From contig NZ_SLYA01000009.1 in the NCBI RefSeq assembly GCF_004340965.1, forward strand, positions 1 through 64,000: a stretch of DNA of 64,000 bases. Direction: 5' to 3'. The notes under the pieces were generated by a model. That model made no database searches. It was not told the origin of the DNA and was given only the letters and a program-made list of their open reading frames with translations. Position numbers and translations under genes: made by a program. Positions 1 through 9,147 of this stretch are shown here, in pieces. Numbering within the stretch: position 1 is the first letter of the stretch; each line of letters starts with the position of its first letter. Source of the DNA: Sphingomonas sp. PP-CE-1A-559 (lineage in GTDB: Bacteria; Pseudomonadota; Alphaproteobacteria; Sphingomonadales; Sphingomonadaceae).

Positions 1-2
1 TC

Positions 3-947
3 GTCAAGGTCGGCGCGGTTTCCCTCAACCACCGCGACAAGATGGTTATCGATAGCGGGCGCGGGCTTACGCTCGACTTTCCATTCACGCCGGGCTCGGA
101 TCTAGCTGGCCGCATCGTGGCGATGGGCGACGATGCCGAACGGTTCGCGGTTGGCGATCGCGTGATCTCCTGCTTCACGCCCGAGTGGATCGATGGTGCC
201 CGCGCAGGCACGGCCCGCACCCCAGCCTATCGCACCCTCGGCGGCTATTTCGCCGGCGTACTGGCAGAGTATGTTGTACTGCCTGAAGACTGGCTGGTCA
301 CGGCACCATCGGCGTTGGACGACGCCCAAGCGAGTACGCTGCCCTGCGCTGCGCTCACCGCCTGGTTCGCACTGGTCGAGCGCGGCGGAGTGCGCGCCGG
401 CGACACCGTATTAATCCGGGGGACTGGCGGAGTGGCGCTTTTCGGGCTCCAGTTCGCGAAGTTGCATGGGGCGAAAGTGCTCGTCTCTTGTAGCTCGGAG
501 AAGATCGATCGTGTCCTGGCGCTGGGAGCCGACCATGCAATGGATCGACGCCAAGCGGATTGGCTCGAAGCTCTATATGCGTTGACTGACGACCGAGGCG
601 CGGATCACATTTTAGAGACCGTCGGCGGGACTTTTCTCGGCCAGTCGGTACGGGCCGCCGCTGTCGGCGGACGCATCTATCAGATCGGCGCGCTCGATGG
701 TTTTGACATCTCCTCGCCCGTTATGCCGCTCATGATGAAGGACGTGACGATCCACGGCATTGGCACCGGTCATCGCCGTGCGTTTGAGGACATGGTGCGC
801 GCGGTAGAACGGACCAACATGACCCCGGTAATTGACAGCCGCTTTATGATTGCCGAGCTACCAGATGCGCTCGACCGCTTCGACACCGGCCCGTTCGGCA
901 AGATCGTAATCGATAACACAACATTTTCTCACCGCGAACATGCATGA
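3..947 (+). CDS. Zinc-independent MDR alcohol dehydrogenase/quinone oxidoreductase, 5' end cut by window
   Basis: The frame is open from base 3 through an internal ATG at 42, and the residues before that ATG (VKVGAVSLNHRDK) match the conserved N-terminal strand of medium-chain dehydrogenases, so the gene starts left of the window. It carries the GroES-like motif PFTPGSDLAG, then a Rossmann segment with GTGGVALFG and the family's alanine-rich stretch before it. The cysteine and histidine residues that bind catalytic or structural zinc in zinc-type ADHs are missing, so it belongs with the quinone oxidoreductase-like, zinc-free branch. The usual reaction is NAD(P)H-dependent reduction of quinones, enones or aldehydes in the cytoplasm; the substrate cannot be inferred. 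It converges on phoD, with 96 bases between the stop codons. Confidence 0.85.
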   Translation, partial: VKVGAVSLNHRDKMVIDSGRGLTLDFPFTPGSDLAGRIVAMGDDAERFAVGDRVISCFTPEWIDGARAGTARTPAYRTLGGYFAGVLAEYVVLPEDWLVTAPSALDDAQASTLPCAALTAWFALVERGGVRAGDTVLIRGTGGVALFGLQFAKLHGAKVLVSCSSEKIDRVLALGADHAMDRRQADWLEALYALTDDRGADHILETVGGTFLGQSVRAAAVGGRIYQIGALDGFDISSPVMPLMMKDVTIHGIGTGHRRAFEDMVRAVERTNMTPVIDSRFMIAELPDALDRFDTGPFGKIVIDNTTFSHREHA

Positions 948-1043
948 GTGCCTAAAGTTGGGGTGTTGAATCAGCGCGTGAACGGCTGGAGCTGGCCCAT
1001 TCAAACATGCGAGCAGATTTCGCTAAGTAGTCTCGCGCACCGG

Positions 1044-2636
1044 TCAGGCGTGATGCAAGCCTGGCTTGCCGCGCTCGGTAACGAAGCTGGCGTGCGTCGA
1101 GAGCGTCCCGTTCCGCGTCGCGATCGTGTTCAGGACTTTCAGGTCGCCGCGCCATAGATCGCGACCGACGTCGCATAAGACATAGCCACGCCGGTCAGTC
1201 AGGGCCTTCAGGTTCGCATTTTCGGCGCGGGACGAACGAGTGTAGTCGTCGTCCTCGCCTACGCCGTCCGCCCCCGAGCTGATCGAGGTCGCGAGGTATT
1301 CGCTGCTGATGATCTTGCCGTTGCCGTGATCCTGGATCAGGTCGCCAGCGTAATGGCGGTGCGCGTCACCGCTGACGGTCATGACGTTGCCGGGGCAATG
1401 CGCGTCGATGTGCGCAAGCAGGCGACGGCGGCTGTTCATGTAGCCCGACCATTGGTCCATCGAGACCAGCTGCTCGGTCTGGCCCACCTTGTGATAGCCG
1501 AGGTTCATCAGGCAGACCTGCTGCGCGATCAGGTTCCAGCGTGCCTTCGAGCGATCCAGCCCCTTGAACAGCCACGCTTCCTGCGGGGCGCCGGTGATAG
1601 ATCGGTCGGTGGCGAAGGCGTCCGGTCCTTGCGGCGCATCACGGTCGCCGTAGACCTGGTCGGAACGATACTGCCGCGTATCGAGGAAGAACGCGTCCAT
1701 CAGATCGCCGAAGCGTGCGCCGCGGTACATTTGCATGTGCGATCCGTCGGGCATCGACGAGCGGCGTAGCGGCATATGCTCGTAATACGCCTGCATCGCC
1801 ATCGCACGCCGCGTCCGGAACACCTCCGGCGCGGTGTTGTCCTGGTCGATGTCGCCGGCCCAGTTGTTGTCGACCTCGTGATCGTCGAAGCTGACGAACC
1901 AGGGCGCGGCGGCGTGCGCGGCCTGGAGATCGGGATCACTCTTATACTGCGCGTAGCGCTGGCGGTAATCGCCGATCGAATAGATTTCGTGGCCGAGGTG
2001 GCGACGCACCAGCGGCTTCTTCGCGCCGCGCGCCTGTTCGCCGCGGTCCGGCCCCTCGTAGATATAGTCGCCGTAATGGAACACGAAGTCGATCGGTTCG
2101 GCGGCGATGTGACGCCATGCGGTGTAATAGCCCTCCTCGTAATGCTGGCACCCGGCGACGGCGAAGCGCACGCGATCGAGCGGTGCGCCTGGCGGGGGCA
2201 GGGTCGCCCCGCGGCCGGTGCCGCTACGCTCGCCGCCGCAGGTGAAGCGGTACCAATAGGGCCGCGCGGGGGCGAGTCCGGCGACCTCGACATGGACCGA
2301 ATGCGCCAGCTCAGGGTGTGCGATCGCCTCGCCGCGCTGAAGCACCTGACGGAAGTCGGGATCGGCGGCGACCTCCCATGCGACCAGCACCGGAGCCATC
2401 ATCATCCCGCCATCCGGTTGAAGCGGCAGCGGGGCAAGCCGGGTCCAGATGACGAAGCCGGTCGCGTCCGGATCGCCGGCCGCGACGCCCAACGTGAACG
2501 GCGGGGTGGGGAAGCGCGGGGCCTCGATCAGGTTGCGGGGCCGCACCTCGGCGGCGGAGGCCCGCCAAGGCAGGACACCAGCGGCGATCAGGCGCCCCAG
2601 GGCGGACAGAAGATAGCGGCGATCGACTTCGTACAT
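1044..2636 (-). CDS. phoD: Alkaline phosphatase D family, Tat-exported
   Basis: A phosphodiesterase/phosphomonoesterase of the PhoD family that releases phosphate from organic esters in the periplasm. The 530-residue product starts at the ATG at 2636, behind ACGGAG; a longer frame reaches upstream but has no better start. The N-terminus has a twin-arginine signal (DRRYLLSALG) ending near AWRASAA. Visible metal and core motifs are GCQHYEEGYY, VFHYGDYIYEG, FDDHEVDNNWAG and VSGDAHRHYAGDL, in the family order, so the active site looks intact. It lies 22 bases after the stop of the TonB receptor and is probably co-transcribed with it, suggesting that the receptor brings in the phosphorylated substrate or is induced by the same starvation signal. 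Confidence 0.93.
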   Translation of the reverse strand: MYEVDRRYLLSALGRLIAAGVLPWRASAAEVRPRNLIEAPRFPTPPFTLGVAAGDPDATGFVIWTRLAPLPLQPDGGMMMAPVLVAWEVAADPDFRQVLQRGEAIAHPELAHSVHVEVAGLAPARPYWYRFTCGGERSGTGRGATLPPPGAPLDRVRFAVAGCQHYEEGYYTAWRHIAAEPIDFVFHYGDYIYEGPDRGEQARGAKKPLVRRHLGHEIYSIGDYRQRYAQYKSDPDLQAAHAAAPWFVSFDDHEVDNNWAGDIDQDNTAPEVFRTRRAMAMQAYYEHMPLRRSSMPDGSHMQMYRGARFGDLMDAFFLDTRQYRSDQVYGDRDAPQGPDAFATDRSITGAPQEAWLFKGLDRSKARWNLIAQQVCLMNLGYHKVGQTEQLVSMDQWSGYMNSRRRLLAHIDAHCPGNVMTVSGDAHRHYAGDLIQDHGNGKIISSEYLATSISSGADGVGEDDDYTRSSRAENANLKALTDRRGYVLCDVGRDLWRGDLKVLNTIATRNGTLSTHASFVTERGKPGLHHA

Positions 2637-2658
2637 GGTCGTAACTCCGTTCGGCGTA

Positions 2659-5298
2659 TCAGCGCAGCATGATGTGGAAAAAGGCACCCTGGCCATAGTC
2701 GTCGACTTCGCTGACGTAGCGAAGGCCGTTGCCGACCAGGAATTTCGGCTGGTCGTTTAGCAGGTTGGTGATCTCGTATTTGAACGTCACGTGTTTCGTC
2801 ACGCGGTGCCACAGGCTGAGGTTGACGGTGGTCAGCTCCGCGCGGCCGTTGTCGTCCTGCGCGGTCTCGCCGATGCCCTCCATGTAACTGCCGCGGTGCG
2901 TGACGGTCGTGCGGAACGCGCCGTCGATCGCGGGCAGGCGAAGCGTCGCGCCGCCGTTGATGATCCATTTCGGCTGGTAGATTAGCCGGTCGAGCGTACG
3001 CGATCCGGCATCGCTGGTGATCGACATCCGCCCCTTCAGCCAGGTCGCGTTGAAGAACGGATCGATCCGCTGGCCGAACAGGTTCACATCGTGATCGGCC
3101 GCCTGGAACTCGATACCGTAGAGGCGCGAATTGTCCGCGTTGAGCGGCTGGCGAACCCGGTAGTTGACGTCGTCGATCAGCTGCGTCGTGGTCAGCGTGA
3201 AGATGTCGTCCTTGATCCACTTGGCGAACGCGCCGAGCGAGATGATGCCGTCCTTGTGAAAATACTGCTCGAGCTGGACATCGAGATTGTCCGACCGACG
3301 CGGGCGCAGATCGGGATTGCCGCGGCTGATCGAGCAATCCGCCCCGCCCGAGTCCTCGTCGCCGCAATTAAGCGATTCCGGCTGCGCGATGTTGCCGGGC
3401 GTCGGACGGCCGAGCGTGCGGCTGTACGAGAAACGAAGCTTCTTTCCGCCGGCGAAGTCCTGGATGCCGGTGAACGACGGCAGCAGGTACTGGTACCCGC
3501 CTTTGTTCCGCGTCATGACCGACGATGCGGTGCCGCCGGTGATCGTGGGCTGGAACGCGGAAAAGCGCGTGTGGTCGTAGCGGACGCCCGCAACCAACGT
3601 CGTGTCGTCAGTGGCGTAATGTAGCGACAGAAACGGCGTTACCAGCCGCTCGGTGTAGCGATAGTCGCCGGTAATGCTGTCATAGGTGGAATTGGGGACG
3701 TCCTTGACGAACTTGGGCCACAACTCCTTCTTCACGCGGGCCCAGTCGACCCACGGGAACGATTGGGGCGCGCCGACCGGGACGTAGCCGGGATCATAGA
3801 GATAGGCGTTCATCGCCTGACCGAGCTTGTATTCGGTCATGTCGACGTTGCGCGCCAGTTCCAGGTTTCGGAACTCGATACCGGTGACAAACCCGAAGCC
3901 GCGATCCTCCGGCTCGGCATTCCAGCCATAGTCGACGCGCGCATTGGCTAGCCCCTCGTTGGCCATGCGGTAGGTCGTCTGCGCTGTGCTGAGCTTGTAG
4001 GGAGATCCGAGCACAAGGCCGGGCTTGTTGATCCCGGTGACATAGGGCAGCCCGCCGGTGCCGTCATTGCCCGCCGCCCAGTCCAGCGAAAGCCCCGTCG
4101 GATAGGCGCGGACGCCGATATAGGGCTGCGTATTGTCGTACCGGGCGCGCGTATAGCCACCGCGAACGCGCAACGACGAGCGGTCGTCATGCCATTCGAC
4201 ATTGCCGATCGCGCCGACCGTCGCCTTGTTCCAGGTATCGTAGCGATAGCGTGAATAGAGGCTGTTGATGTCCGATCCGCCGCCCTCCGCGGTCAGGTCG
4301 CTGACGCTGTTCTTGGTGTAGTAATCGTTCTTGTTCATCGTCGAGGATTCCCACTGACGATAATTGAACCCCAGCAGCGACGCATAGATGTCGGTGCCAA
4401 GCGGACGCCATTCGAACTTCGCCGAACTGCCCGCAGTTTGAAGGCGGTTGGTGTAGCTGCCATAGCTGTGGTTGTACGGCACGGCGATGCCGTTCCACGC
4501 GGGATCGTCGGGGCCGGCCAGCTTCTTGCCGGCGTCGCTGAAGTAATATTTGGTGTCCTGCCACCATTTACGCGAGTTGCGGATACGGTTCTCGTAGCGC
4601 GCCGACAGGACTACGCCGAACTGGTCGCCCGCGCCGAACTTGTCGGCAAACACCATCTTGCCGCCACCGCCGAAATGCGGCGTGCTGCCGTTGCCGGCAT
4701 TGCTGCCGCCATCGCCCTTGAACGATGAATAGATGCCATAGCCGTCGACCATAACGTACCGGCGCTTCAGCCCGAACGCGCTGCGCGTGACGATGTCGAC
4801 GATCCCGCCGATCGCCGCGCCGTCCTGTTCGGCAGTGAAGGTCTTGTAGACGTCATTGTGGAAGGCAAGTTCCGACGGAATCTGCTGGAGGTTGACCTTG
4901 CGCGATCCTTCGCCGTCGTTGCCGATCGTAGCGAGCGTGATCCCGTCGATGGTGGTCTGGTTGAGATCGGGCGAGATGCCGCGGATGCTGACGAACCGCG
5001 GCGCATCGCCGTCCTCGATCGCGCTGATACCGGGCAGTAGGATCAACTGGCCTGCGACGCTGCCGTCGGCCGACAGCGTCTCGAGATCGTCGAATACGAT
5101 CGAGTCACGTACCGACGTCGATTGCTCCTTGTCCGAGCGGATCGTGCGATCGCCCATGACGATGATCTCGGACTTGGTCTGCTCGGGATCAGCGGTCGGG
5201 TCTTCGGCGTTTGCGGCACTAGCTACGAACAACAGTGGAAGCGCACAGGCCGCGGACGCGATCCACCGGACGCGTCTGGCGGGCGAAAGGAATAACAT
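2659..5298 (-). CDS. TonB-dependent outer-membrane receptor
   Basis: An 879-residue outer-membrane active transporter. A Sec signal peptide ends at ASAANA near residue 31. A TonB-box-like stretch (SEIIVMGD) follows near residue 43, then a plug domain with FVSIRGISPDLNQTTIDG (about 100-120) and GGIVDIVTR, then a long beta-barrel with typical repeats such as LRFSYSRTLGRPTPGNI and NPDLRPRRSDNLDVQLEQYF. The protein ends FFHIMLR rather than in the more usual terminal Phe. It is the first gene of a two-gene unit with phoD. The transported substrate is unknown; pairing with phoD argues for an organophosphate or nucleotide-type ligand, by inference only. A Pho-box-like element lies about 130-150 bases upstream. 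Confidence 0.92.
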   Translation of the reverse strand: MLFLSPARRVRWIASAACALPLLFVASAANAEDPTADPEQTKSEIIVMGDRTIRSDKEQSTSVRDSIVFDDLETLSADGSVAGQLILLPGISAIEDGDAPRFVSIRGISPDLNQTTIDGITLATIGNDGEGSRKVNLQQIPSELAFHNDVYKTFTAEQDGAAIGGIVDIVTRSAFGLKRRYVMVDGYGIYSSFKGDGGSNAGNGSTPHFGGGGKMVFADKFGAGDQFGVVLSARYENRIRNSRKWWQDTKYYFSDAGKKLAGPDDPAWNGIAVPYNHSYGSYTNRLQTAGSSAKFEWRPLGTDIYASLLGFNYRQWESSTMNKNDYYTKNSVSDLTAEGGGSDINSLYSRYRYDTWNKATVGAIGNVEWHDDRSSLRVRGGYTRARYDNTQPYIGVRAYPTGLSLDWAAGNDGTGGLPYVTGINKPGLVLGSPYKLSTAQTTYRMANEGLANARVDYGWNAEPEDRGFGFVTGIEFRNLELARNVDMTEYKLGQAMNAYLYDPGYVPVGAPQSFPWVDWARVKKELWPKFVKDVPNSTYDSITGDYRYTERLVTPFLSLHYATDDTTLVAGVRYDHTRFSAFQPTITGGTASSVMTRNKGGYQYLLPSFTGIQDFAGGKKLRFSYSRTLGRPTPGNIAQPESLNCGDEDSGGADCSISRGNPDLRPRRSDNLDVQLEQYFHKDGIISLGAFAKWIKDDIFTLTTTQLIDDVNYRVRQPLNADNSRLYGIEFQAADHDVNLFGQRIDPFFNATWLKGRMSITSDAGSRTLDRLIYQPKWIINGGATLRLPAIDGAFRTTVTHRGSYMEGIGETAQDDNGRAELTTVNLSLWHRVTKHVTFKYEITNLLNDQPKFLVGNGLRYVSEVDDYGQGAFFHIMLR

Positions 5299-5760
5299 TG
5301 GGCCAGCATCTCCGAGAGGGGCGGGCAGATAGGCCTCCCGAGGATGGAAGAGCTGGTCCTACCCATTGTGAGACCAATCTGCGGCCTCGAGCGCCTCGCC
5401 TATGATATCGACGCGACATAACCGCGTCAGTTATACTGACCTTTTATGACAGTCCGTATTAATCAGTCGAACTGTTCGGCCGCGTATCAAAGCTGTTTGG
5501 TACTGAGCTAGGCCGGTACTCGGCACCGCGACTACTAGGTAAGGCGGCCCTTTTTCGCAGCGGTCGGGATGACTTTCGGAAGCCACCGATTCCTAAGCAG
5601 TCATTTCGACCAACCGCTTCAACCGAAGGCAAGCGCTGCCTTGGAACTCGATGAATGAACGGCGGAGGTTGACACGCGGGGAACGTCGCCCGAACGGCGA
5701 CTTATGGGTCGTCTGACGTTTTCCGCCGTGCCGTTTAGACCGACCGGGGATAATCAGTCT
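5299..5760. other. Intergenic region between TonB receptor and dedA
   Basis: It holds the leader of the receptor gene, including the Pho-box-like site. The remainder up to the dedA stop shows no convincing ORF, RNA gene or strong hairpin. Confidence 0.6.
5424..5452 (-). promoter_or_regulatory. Pho-box-like direct repeats upstream of receptor-phoD
   Basis: On the minus strand a perfect CTGTCAT (5452-5446) is followed by AAAAGGTCAG and then CTGACGC, giving three TCA/TGA-bearing blocks about 10-12 bases apart. PhoB boxes are direct repeats of CTGTCAT-like heptamers separated by 4 bases of AT-rich sequence. The first heptamer is exact; the following ones are degenerate (GTCA core). The site is 126-154 bases upstream of the receptor start, a workable promoter distance. 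Regulation by PhoB is inferred from this plus the phoD product. Confidence 0.45.
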
Positions 5761-6372
5761 TCAAACAGTTCCTTCCGAAGGTACTTCTGCTTTTCTTTTC
5801 CCGAACAGCTTCCATCCCAGAAATCCTGTGACAAGAAGACCTAGTACGACCCAGGTAAGATTGCCGAGTAAGCTGGCCACGGTCTGAACCTGATCACTAA
5901 ATTGGCGTCCGAGCGAGACGTATATGAGAAGCCAAAGCAGTTCGCCGGCAACGTCGAGCAGGATGAACCATCTCCAGGGGTATTCCGTAAGCCCGCTCGT
6001 TACATTTATCCAAGGTCCAAGCGGGCCGATCAACCAGCGGCTGAAAAAGATGCCCCAACCTGCCCATTTCCGTGAATAGGTTTCCGCTTGGGCCACTTTG
6101 TCAGCGCCACCGATGCGCTTGGTCACGGTTGTAAGAAGCGGGCGGCCCCCAAAACGACCAAATGCATAGCCGATCTGGTCGCCAAGCACAGCGCCGGCCG
6201 CACCTGAGAGCACTACCGGCCAGAAGCTTAGTTCACCTTGCGCAACGAACGATCCCATTGCGATGAGCGTCAACGAACTGGGGAAAGGAAGCCCCGCAGC
6301 CGCCAGCACCATTGCTCCAAATAGGGCAGGCAATCCGTAGGTCGTCAGCAGTTCCAGGAGCTGTTCAGTCAC
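5761..6372 (-). CDS. DedA family membrane protein
   Basis: A 203-residue member of the DedA/SNARE-associated (VTT) family, inner-membrane proteins tied to lipid-carrier flipping and proton-dependent membrane homeostasis. The GTG at 6372 is chosen because it forms a GTGA overlap with the stop of the upstream gene and gives the normal family length (about 200). Family features visible are AAGLPFPSSLTLIAMGSF near residues 24-41, GDQIGYAFGRFGG, and the re-entrant segment RWLIGPLGPWINVTSG, with a basic tail (KLFGKRKAEVP). It is the last gene of a five-gene overlapping operon. Which lipid it moves is not visible; DedA homologues differ in being undecaprenyl-phosphate or phosphatidylethanolamine translocases. 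Confidence 0.88.
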   Translation of the reverse strand: MTEQLLELLTTYGLPALFGAMVLAAAGLPFPSSLTLIAMGSFVAQGELSFWPVVLSGAAGAVLGDQIGYAFGRFGGRPLLTTVTKRIGGADKVAQAETYSRKWAGWGIFFSRWLIGPLGPWINVTSGLTEYPWRWFILLDVAGELLWLLIYVSLGRQFSDQVQTVASLLGNLTWVVLGLLVTGFLGWKLFGKRKAEVPSEGTV

Positions 6373-6776
6373 GACTTCGATCTCGTCGACGGGGAAGACT
6401 GCAATGGCGGGGCGGGTGGTGGGTAGGGCGGTCGGGCGTGGACGATCGCGTAAGTGAGCTTGGCTTCGATCTGCGTCATTGTTTGCCCAGTGTCCTGCGC
6501 GATGCGGCCGAGCGGACGGCGATCGGGTTCCGGGGGCAGGTTCAGCGCGCGGTGGAGGACGTGGGGTGGCACATGATACGAATGCGCGACGTACCCGATC
6601 GTCATCCAGCGCTCGATCGGTTCGTCGCGGTGAGCGTTCCAGTAGATCGCGTCGCTGACGGTGCGCGCGGCGTGGTAGCCGGTAAACGCCACCGCAGCCA
6701 CGAACAGAGCGATCAGCAGGCGCCGCCACATCCCGTCGCGCGTCATCCCATCCGGCGTCATTTCATCCCGTGTCAT
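6369..6776 (-). CDS. Small single-pass membrane protein, unknown function
   Basis: A 135-residue protein I do not recognise. It opens with three near-copies of a five-residue unit (MTRDE, MTPDG, MTRDG) and then MWRRLLIALFVAAVAFTGY, a single N-terminal transmembrane or signal-anchor helix. The soluble part includes a conserved-looking IGYVAHSYHVPPHVL and a helical RPLGRIAQDTGQTMTQIEA, and ends in a proline-rich tail (PPYPPPAPPL). The ATG at 6776 overlaps the ArsB stop as ATGA; ATGs at 6761, 6746 and 6731 are in-frame alternatives. The stop overlaps the DedA start as GTGA. Its place between ArsB and DedA suggests an accessory membrane subunit. Confidence 0.75.
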   Translation of the reverse strand: MTRDEMTPDGMTRDGMWRRLLIALFVAAVAFTGYHAARTVSDAIYWNAHRDEPIERWMTIGYVAHSYHVPPHVLHRALNLPPEPDRRPLGRIAQDTGQTMTQIEAKLTYAIVHARPPYPPPAPPLQSSPSTRSKS

Positions 6777-8023
6777 CCTAGGGCAATCCTGACACCCAAA
6801 GCAGCGATCAATGCCAGCGGCATCGCCACCGCGCCGACTTTGAGGAACCGCCAGAACCCGATATCCTGCCCCTCCCGCCGGATCGCCTGCAACCACAATA
6901 TCGTCGCTAGGCTGCCGGTGATGGACAGATTGGGGCCAAGGTCGACGCCGATCAGCAAGCCATCAATGACCAGCTTGGGCGGCTGGGCCTGGGCAACCGC
7001 GGTGCTGGCAACCAGGCCTGCGGGCAGGTTGTTCATCAGGTTCGATCCGAACGCCAGGATCGTCCCCGATACCGCCGACGCCTGCGCCGGATCGGCCGAC
7101 GCGGTGCGGATCGCGTGCGCGACCCACGCGATCACGCCGGTCAGGTCGAGCGCTTCGACCAGGACGAACAGTCCAGCGACGAGCGGCAGCACGCTCCACG
7201 AGATATCGCGCAGCAGCGCGACCGGCGACGACCGCGCGATCGTGCAGACCGCCAGCGTCGTGACGATACCGGCGATCGCGGTCGGCAGGCCGAGTTCGAT
7301 ATCGAGCGCGGATACGGTTAGCAGTACGATTGCGGTGGCGACGATCCCGACGAACGCGGCCTTGCCGCCCGCGGTGAGCGGGGTGCGCTCGACCGCGCTG
7401 GTGCAGCTGCCTGCCAGTCGCGTGCGCTCGAGCCAGCGTAGCACGGCGAACGTGACGACGATCGACGCCAGCGATGGCAGCGCGAACGAGGCGAACCATT
7501 GCCCAAGCGGCGGCATCTTGCCACCGTAGAGGACGAGGTTGGCGGGGTTGGAGATCGGCAGGACGAAGCTTGCCGCATTGGCGATCAGCGCGCACGCGAA
7601 CAGCAGCGGCAGGGGGTCAGCCTTTGCCTTCTTTGCCGCGGCATAGACTGCCGGGGTCAGCACCACCGCGGTCGCGTCGTTCGACAGGAAGGTCGTCGTG
7701 ACGATGCCGGTGACGTAGACCAGCGCGAACAGCCGTGCGGTCGATCCCTTTGCGTGGATCGCCGCGGTCGCCGCGACCCAATCGAACAACCCTTGCGCGC
7801 GCGCGACCTCGCTGAGCAGCATCATACCGATCAGGAACAGATAGACATCCATGCCCTTGGCGACCGCGCCGATCGCCGCAGGCAGGGGCATCAGCCCGAA
7901 CAGCAGCAGCAACGCTGCCCCTGCCACCGCCCAGATCGCCTCCGGCCAGCGGAACGGTCGTGCGATCACCGCAGCGGTCGAGGCGGCGCAGATACCCCAG
8001 GTAGCGCCGGTCGCGAGGATCAC
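6773..8023 (-). CDS. ArsB/CitM-type arsenite or anion efflux permease
   Basis: A 416-residue polytopic permease of the ArsB branch of the ion-transporter superfamily. Diagnostic stretches are FLSNDATAVVLTPAV, LPISNPANLVLYG, FGSNLMNNLPAGLVAS and GVDLGPNLSITGSLATI, with about ten or more hydrophobic segments. ArsB exports arsenite or antimonite, with proton exchange or with the ArsA ATPase; neither ArsA, ArsC nor an ArsR-like regulator is seen in the window, so the true ion is uncertain. The GTG at 8023 is chosen because it overlaps the upstream stop as GTGA; the longer open frame before it is the shadow of the phosphoesterase gene. A Na+/H+ or other anion exchanger of the same fold is the alternative. 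Confidence 0.85.
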   Translation of the reverse strand: MILATGATWGICAASTAAVIARPFRWPEAIWAVAGAALLLLFGLMPLPAAIGAVAKGMDVYLFLIGMMLLSEVARAQGLFDWVAATAAIHAKGSTARLFALVYVTGIVTTTFLSNDATAVVLTPAVYAAAKKAKADPLPLLFACALIANAASFVLPISNPANLVLYGGKMPPLGQWFASFALPSLASIVVTFAVLRWLERTRLAGSCTSAVERTPLTAGGKAAFVGIVATAIVLLTVSALDIELGLPTAIAGIVTTLAVCTIARSSPVALLRDISWSVLPLVAGLFVLVEALDLTGVIAWVAHAIRTASADPAQASAVSGTILAFGSNLMNNLPAGLVASTAVAQAQPPKLVIDGLLIGVDLGPNLSITGSLATILWLQAIRREGQDIGFWRFLKVGAVAMPLALIAALGVRIALG

Positions 8024-9147
8024 CAGTGCTTCCCATTCTTGTTCGGGCCGAGCTGCGTGCCGGCGATGCCGTGCTCGGGCCACGCGCCGATGCTGTGGAG
8101 ATCGCGACCCGGCGCAATCGGCACGCCGCGCCGCGGGATATCCGCTTCGCCGCGGACCAGGATTTCGACCATATCGCGGTCGGTGCCGACGCTGGCCGCA
8201 ACGCGGTGGAGCCCGGCGTCGAGCGTGATGCGCAACGACCAAAGCGCCGTGCCAGAGACGGCGAGCATCGGCTGGGCGATGCCATCGTCGACCGACAGCA
8301 GCACCGGCTGTGTCGTGCCGCCGAACAGCTTGGCGACGATCTCAACTTCGCCCGGCCGCGGGACCTGCGTGGCCTCGGCGGGGCGCGTCACCAGCCGGAT
8401 GTCGGCAGGCGCGACGATCTGGACGAACGGCCAGTCGCTGCCTGTTTTCTTGAACCGCCAGCTCGGCACGCGACCGTGGAGCGTGACGATCGAAAAACCG
8501 GGCTTGCCGCCGCCTTCCTCGATCTCGCCGGTCGAACGCGTTGCGCCGTAGACGACCCGTCCGTCGTTGAGCAGTTCGTTGTAATGCGTATGCCCGGTAT
8601 CGACGAAGGCGACGCGGGCGTCGGCGAAGATGCGGGCAATATCCTCGCCATCCGCGGCGAGGTCGCCGGGATAGGCATGCATGAACACGACCGGCGTCTG
8701 CCGCTCCGCCTCGGCGCGCGCGAGTTCCTCCAGCAGGCGGTTGCGGTGGTGCATCGTCAGTCGAAAATCGGGGCCGCCCGCACCCGCCGAAACGATATCG
8801 AGGAAGATGCAGCGATGCCCGGCGATGACCTCGACCTCGGGCCGGTTCGCTTCGGCAAAAGCGGCGTCGTAATGCGCGAGATCGCCGAGTTCGAAATCGT
8901 GATCGCCGGGGATGACCCGGTAGGGCAGGCGCAGGGAAGCGAGCGTATCGGCGATGACCCGGTATTGTTCGGCCGTCGCGTGATTGGCATTGTCGCCGGG
9001 CAGGTAGACGAAGTCCGCGGCGTCGCCGATATGCGCGTTGATTTCCGCGACGATCGCGGCGAGCCGGTTGCGGCTTTGCCAGTCGTTCGCCTCGTCCATG
9101 TGCAGATCGCCGATGTGCACCCATGTGATGGAGGAAGGGTGGGTCAC
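8020..9147 (-). CDS. Calcineurin-like metallophosphoesterase (CpdA-like)
   Basis: A 375-residue cytoplasmic phosphoesterase with no signal peptide. All five metallophosphoesterase blocks are present: HIGDLHMDEAND (the DxH block), YLPGDNANHA, VIPGDHDFELG (GDHD variant of GNHD), FMHAYPGD and DTGHTHYNEL (GHxH). This layout matches class III cyclic-nucleotide phosphodiesterases such as CpdA, but many relatives act on other phosphoesters. A C-terminal region of about 130 residues (from roughly position 245) reads like a beta-sandwich (VLLSVDDGIAQPMLAV, LWSLRITLDAGLHRVAASV) and has no catalytic signature. The GTG start at 9147 overlaps the MFS stop as GTGA. It is sandwiched between two transporters, so it may act on, or signal about, their substrate. 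Confidence 0.87.
   Translation of the reverse strand: MTHPSSITWVHIGDLHMDEANDWQSRNRLAAIVAEINAHIGDAADFVYLPGDNANHATAEQYRVIADTLASLRLPYRVIPGDHDFELGDLAHYDAAFAEANRPEVEVIAGHRCIFLDIVSAGAGGPDFRLTMHHRNRLLEELARAEAERQTPVVFMHAYPGDLAADGEDIARIFADARVAFVDTGHTHYNELLNDGRVVYGATRSTGEIEEGGGKPGFSIVTLHGRVPSWRFKKTGSDWPFVQIVAPADIRLVTRPAEATQVPRPGEVEIVAKLFGGTTQPVLLSVDDGIAQPMLAVSGTALWSLRITLDAGLHRVAASVGTDRDMVEILVRGEADIPRRGVPIAPGRDLHSIGAWPEHGIAGTQLGPNKNGKHW

Noticed and set aside
1776..2672. 298-codon open frame antisense to phoD
   Set aside because: High-GC shadow of a gene with intact PhoD motifs; no ribosome site or domain.
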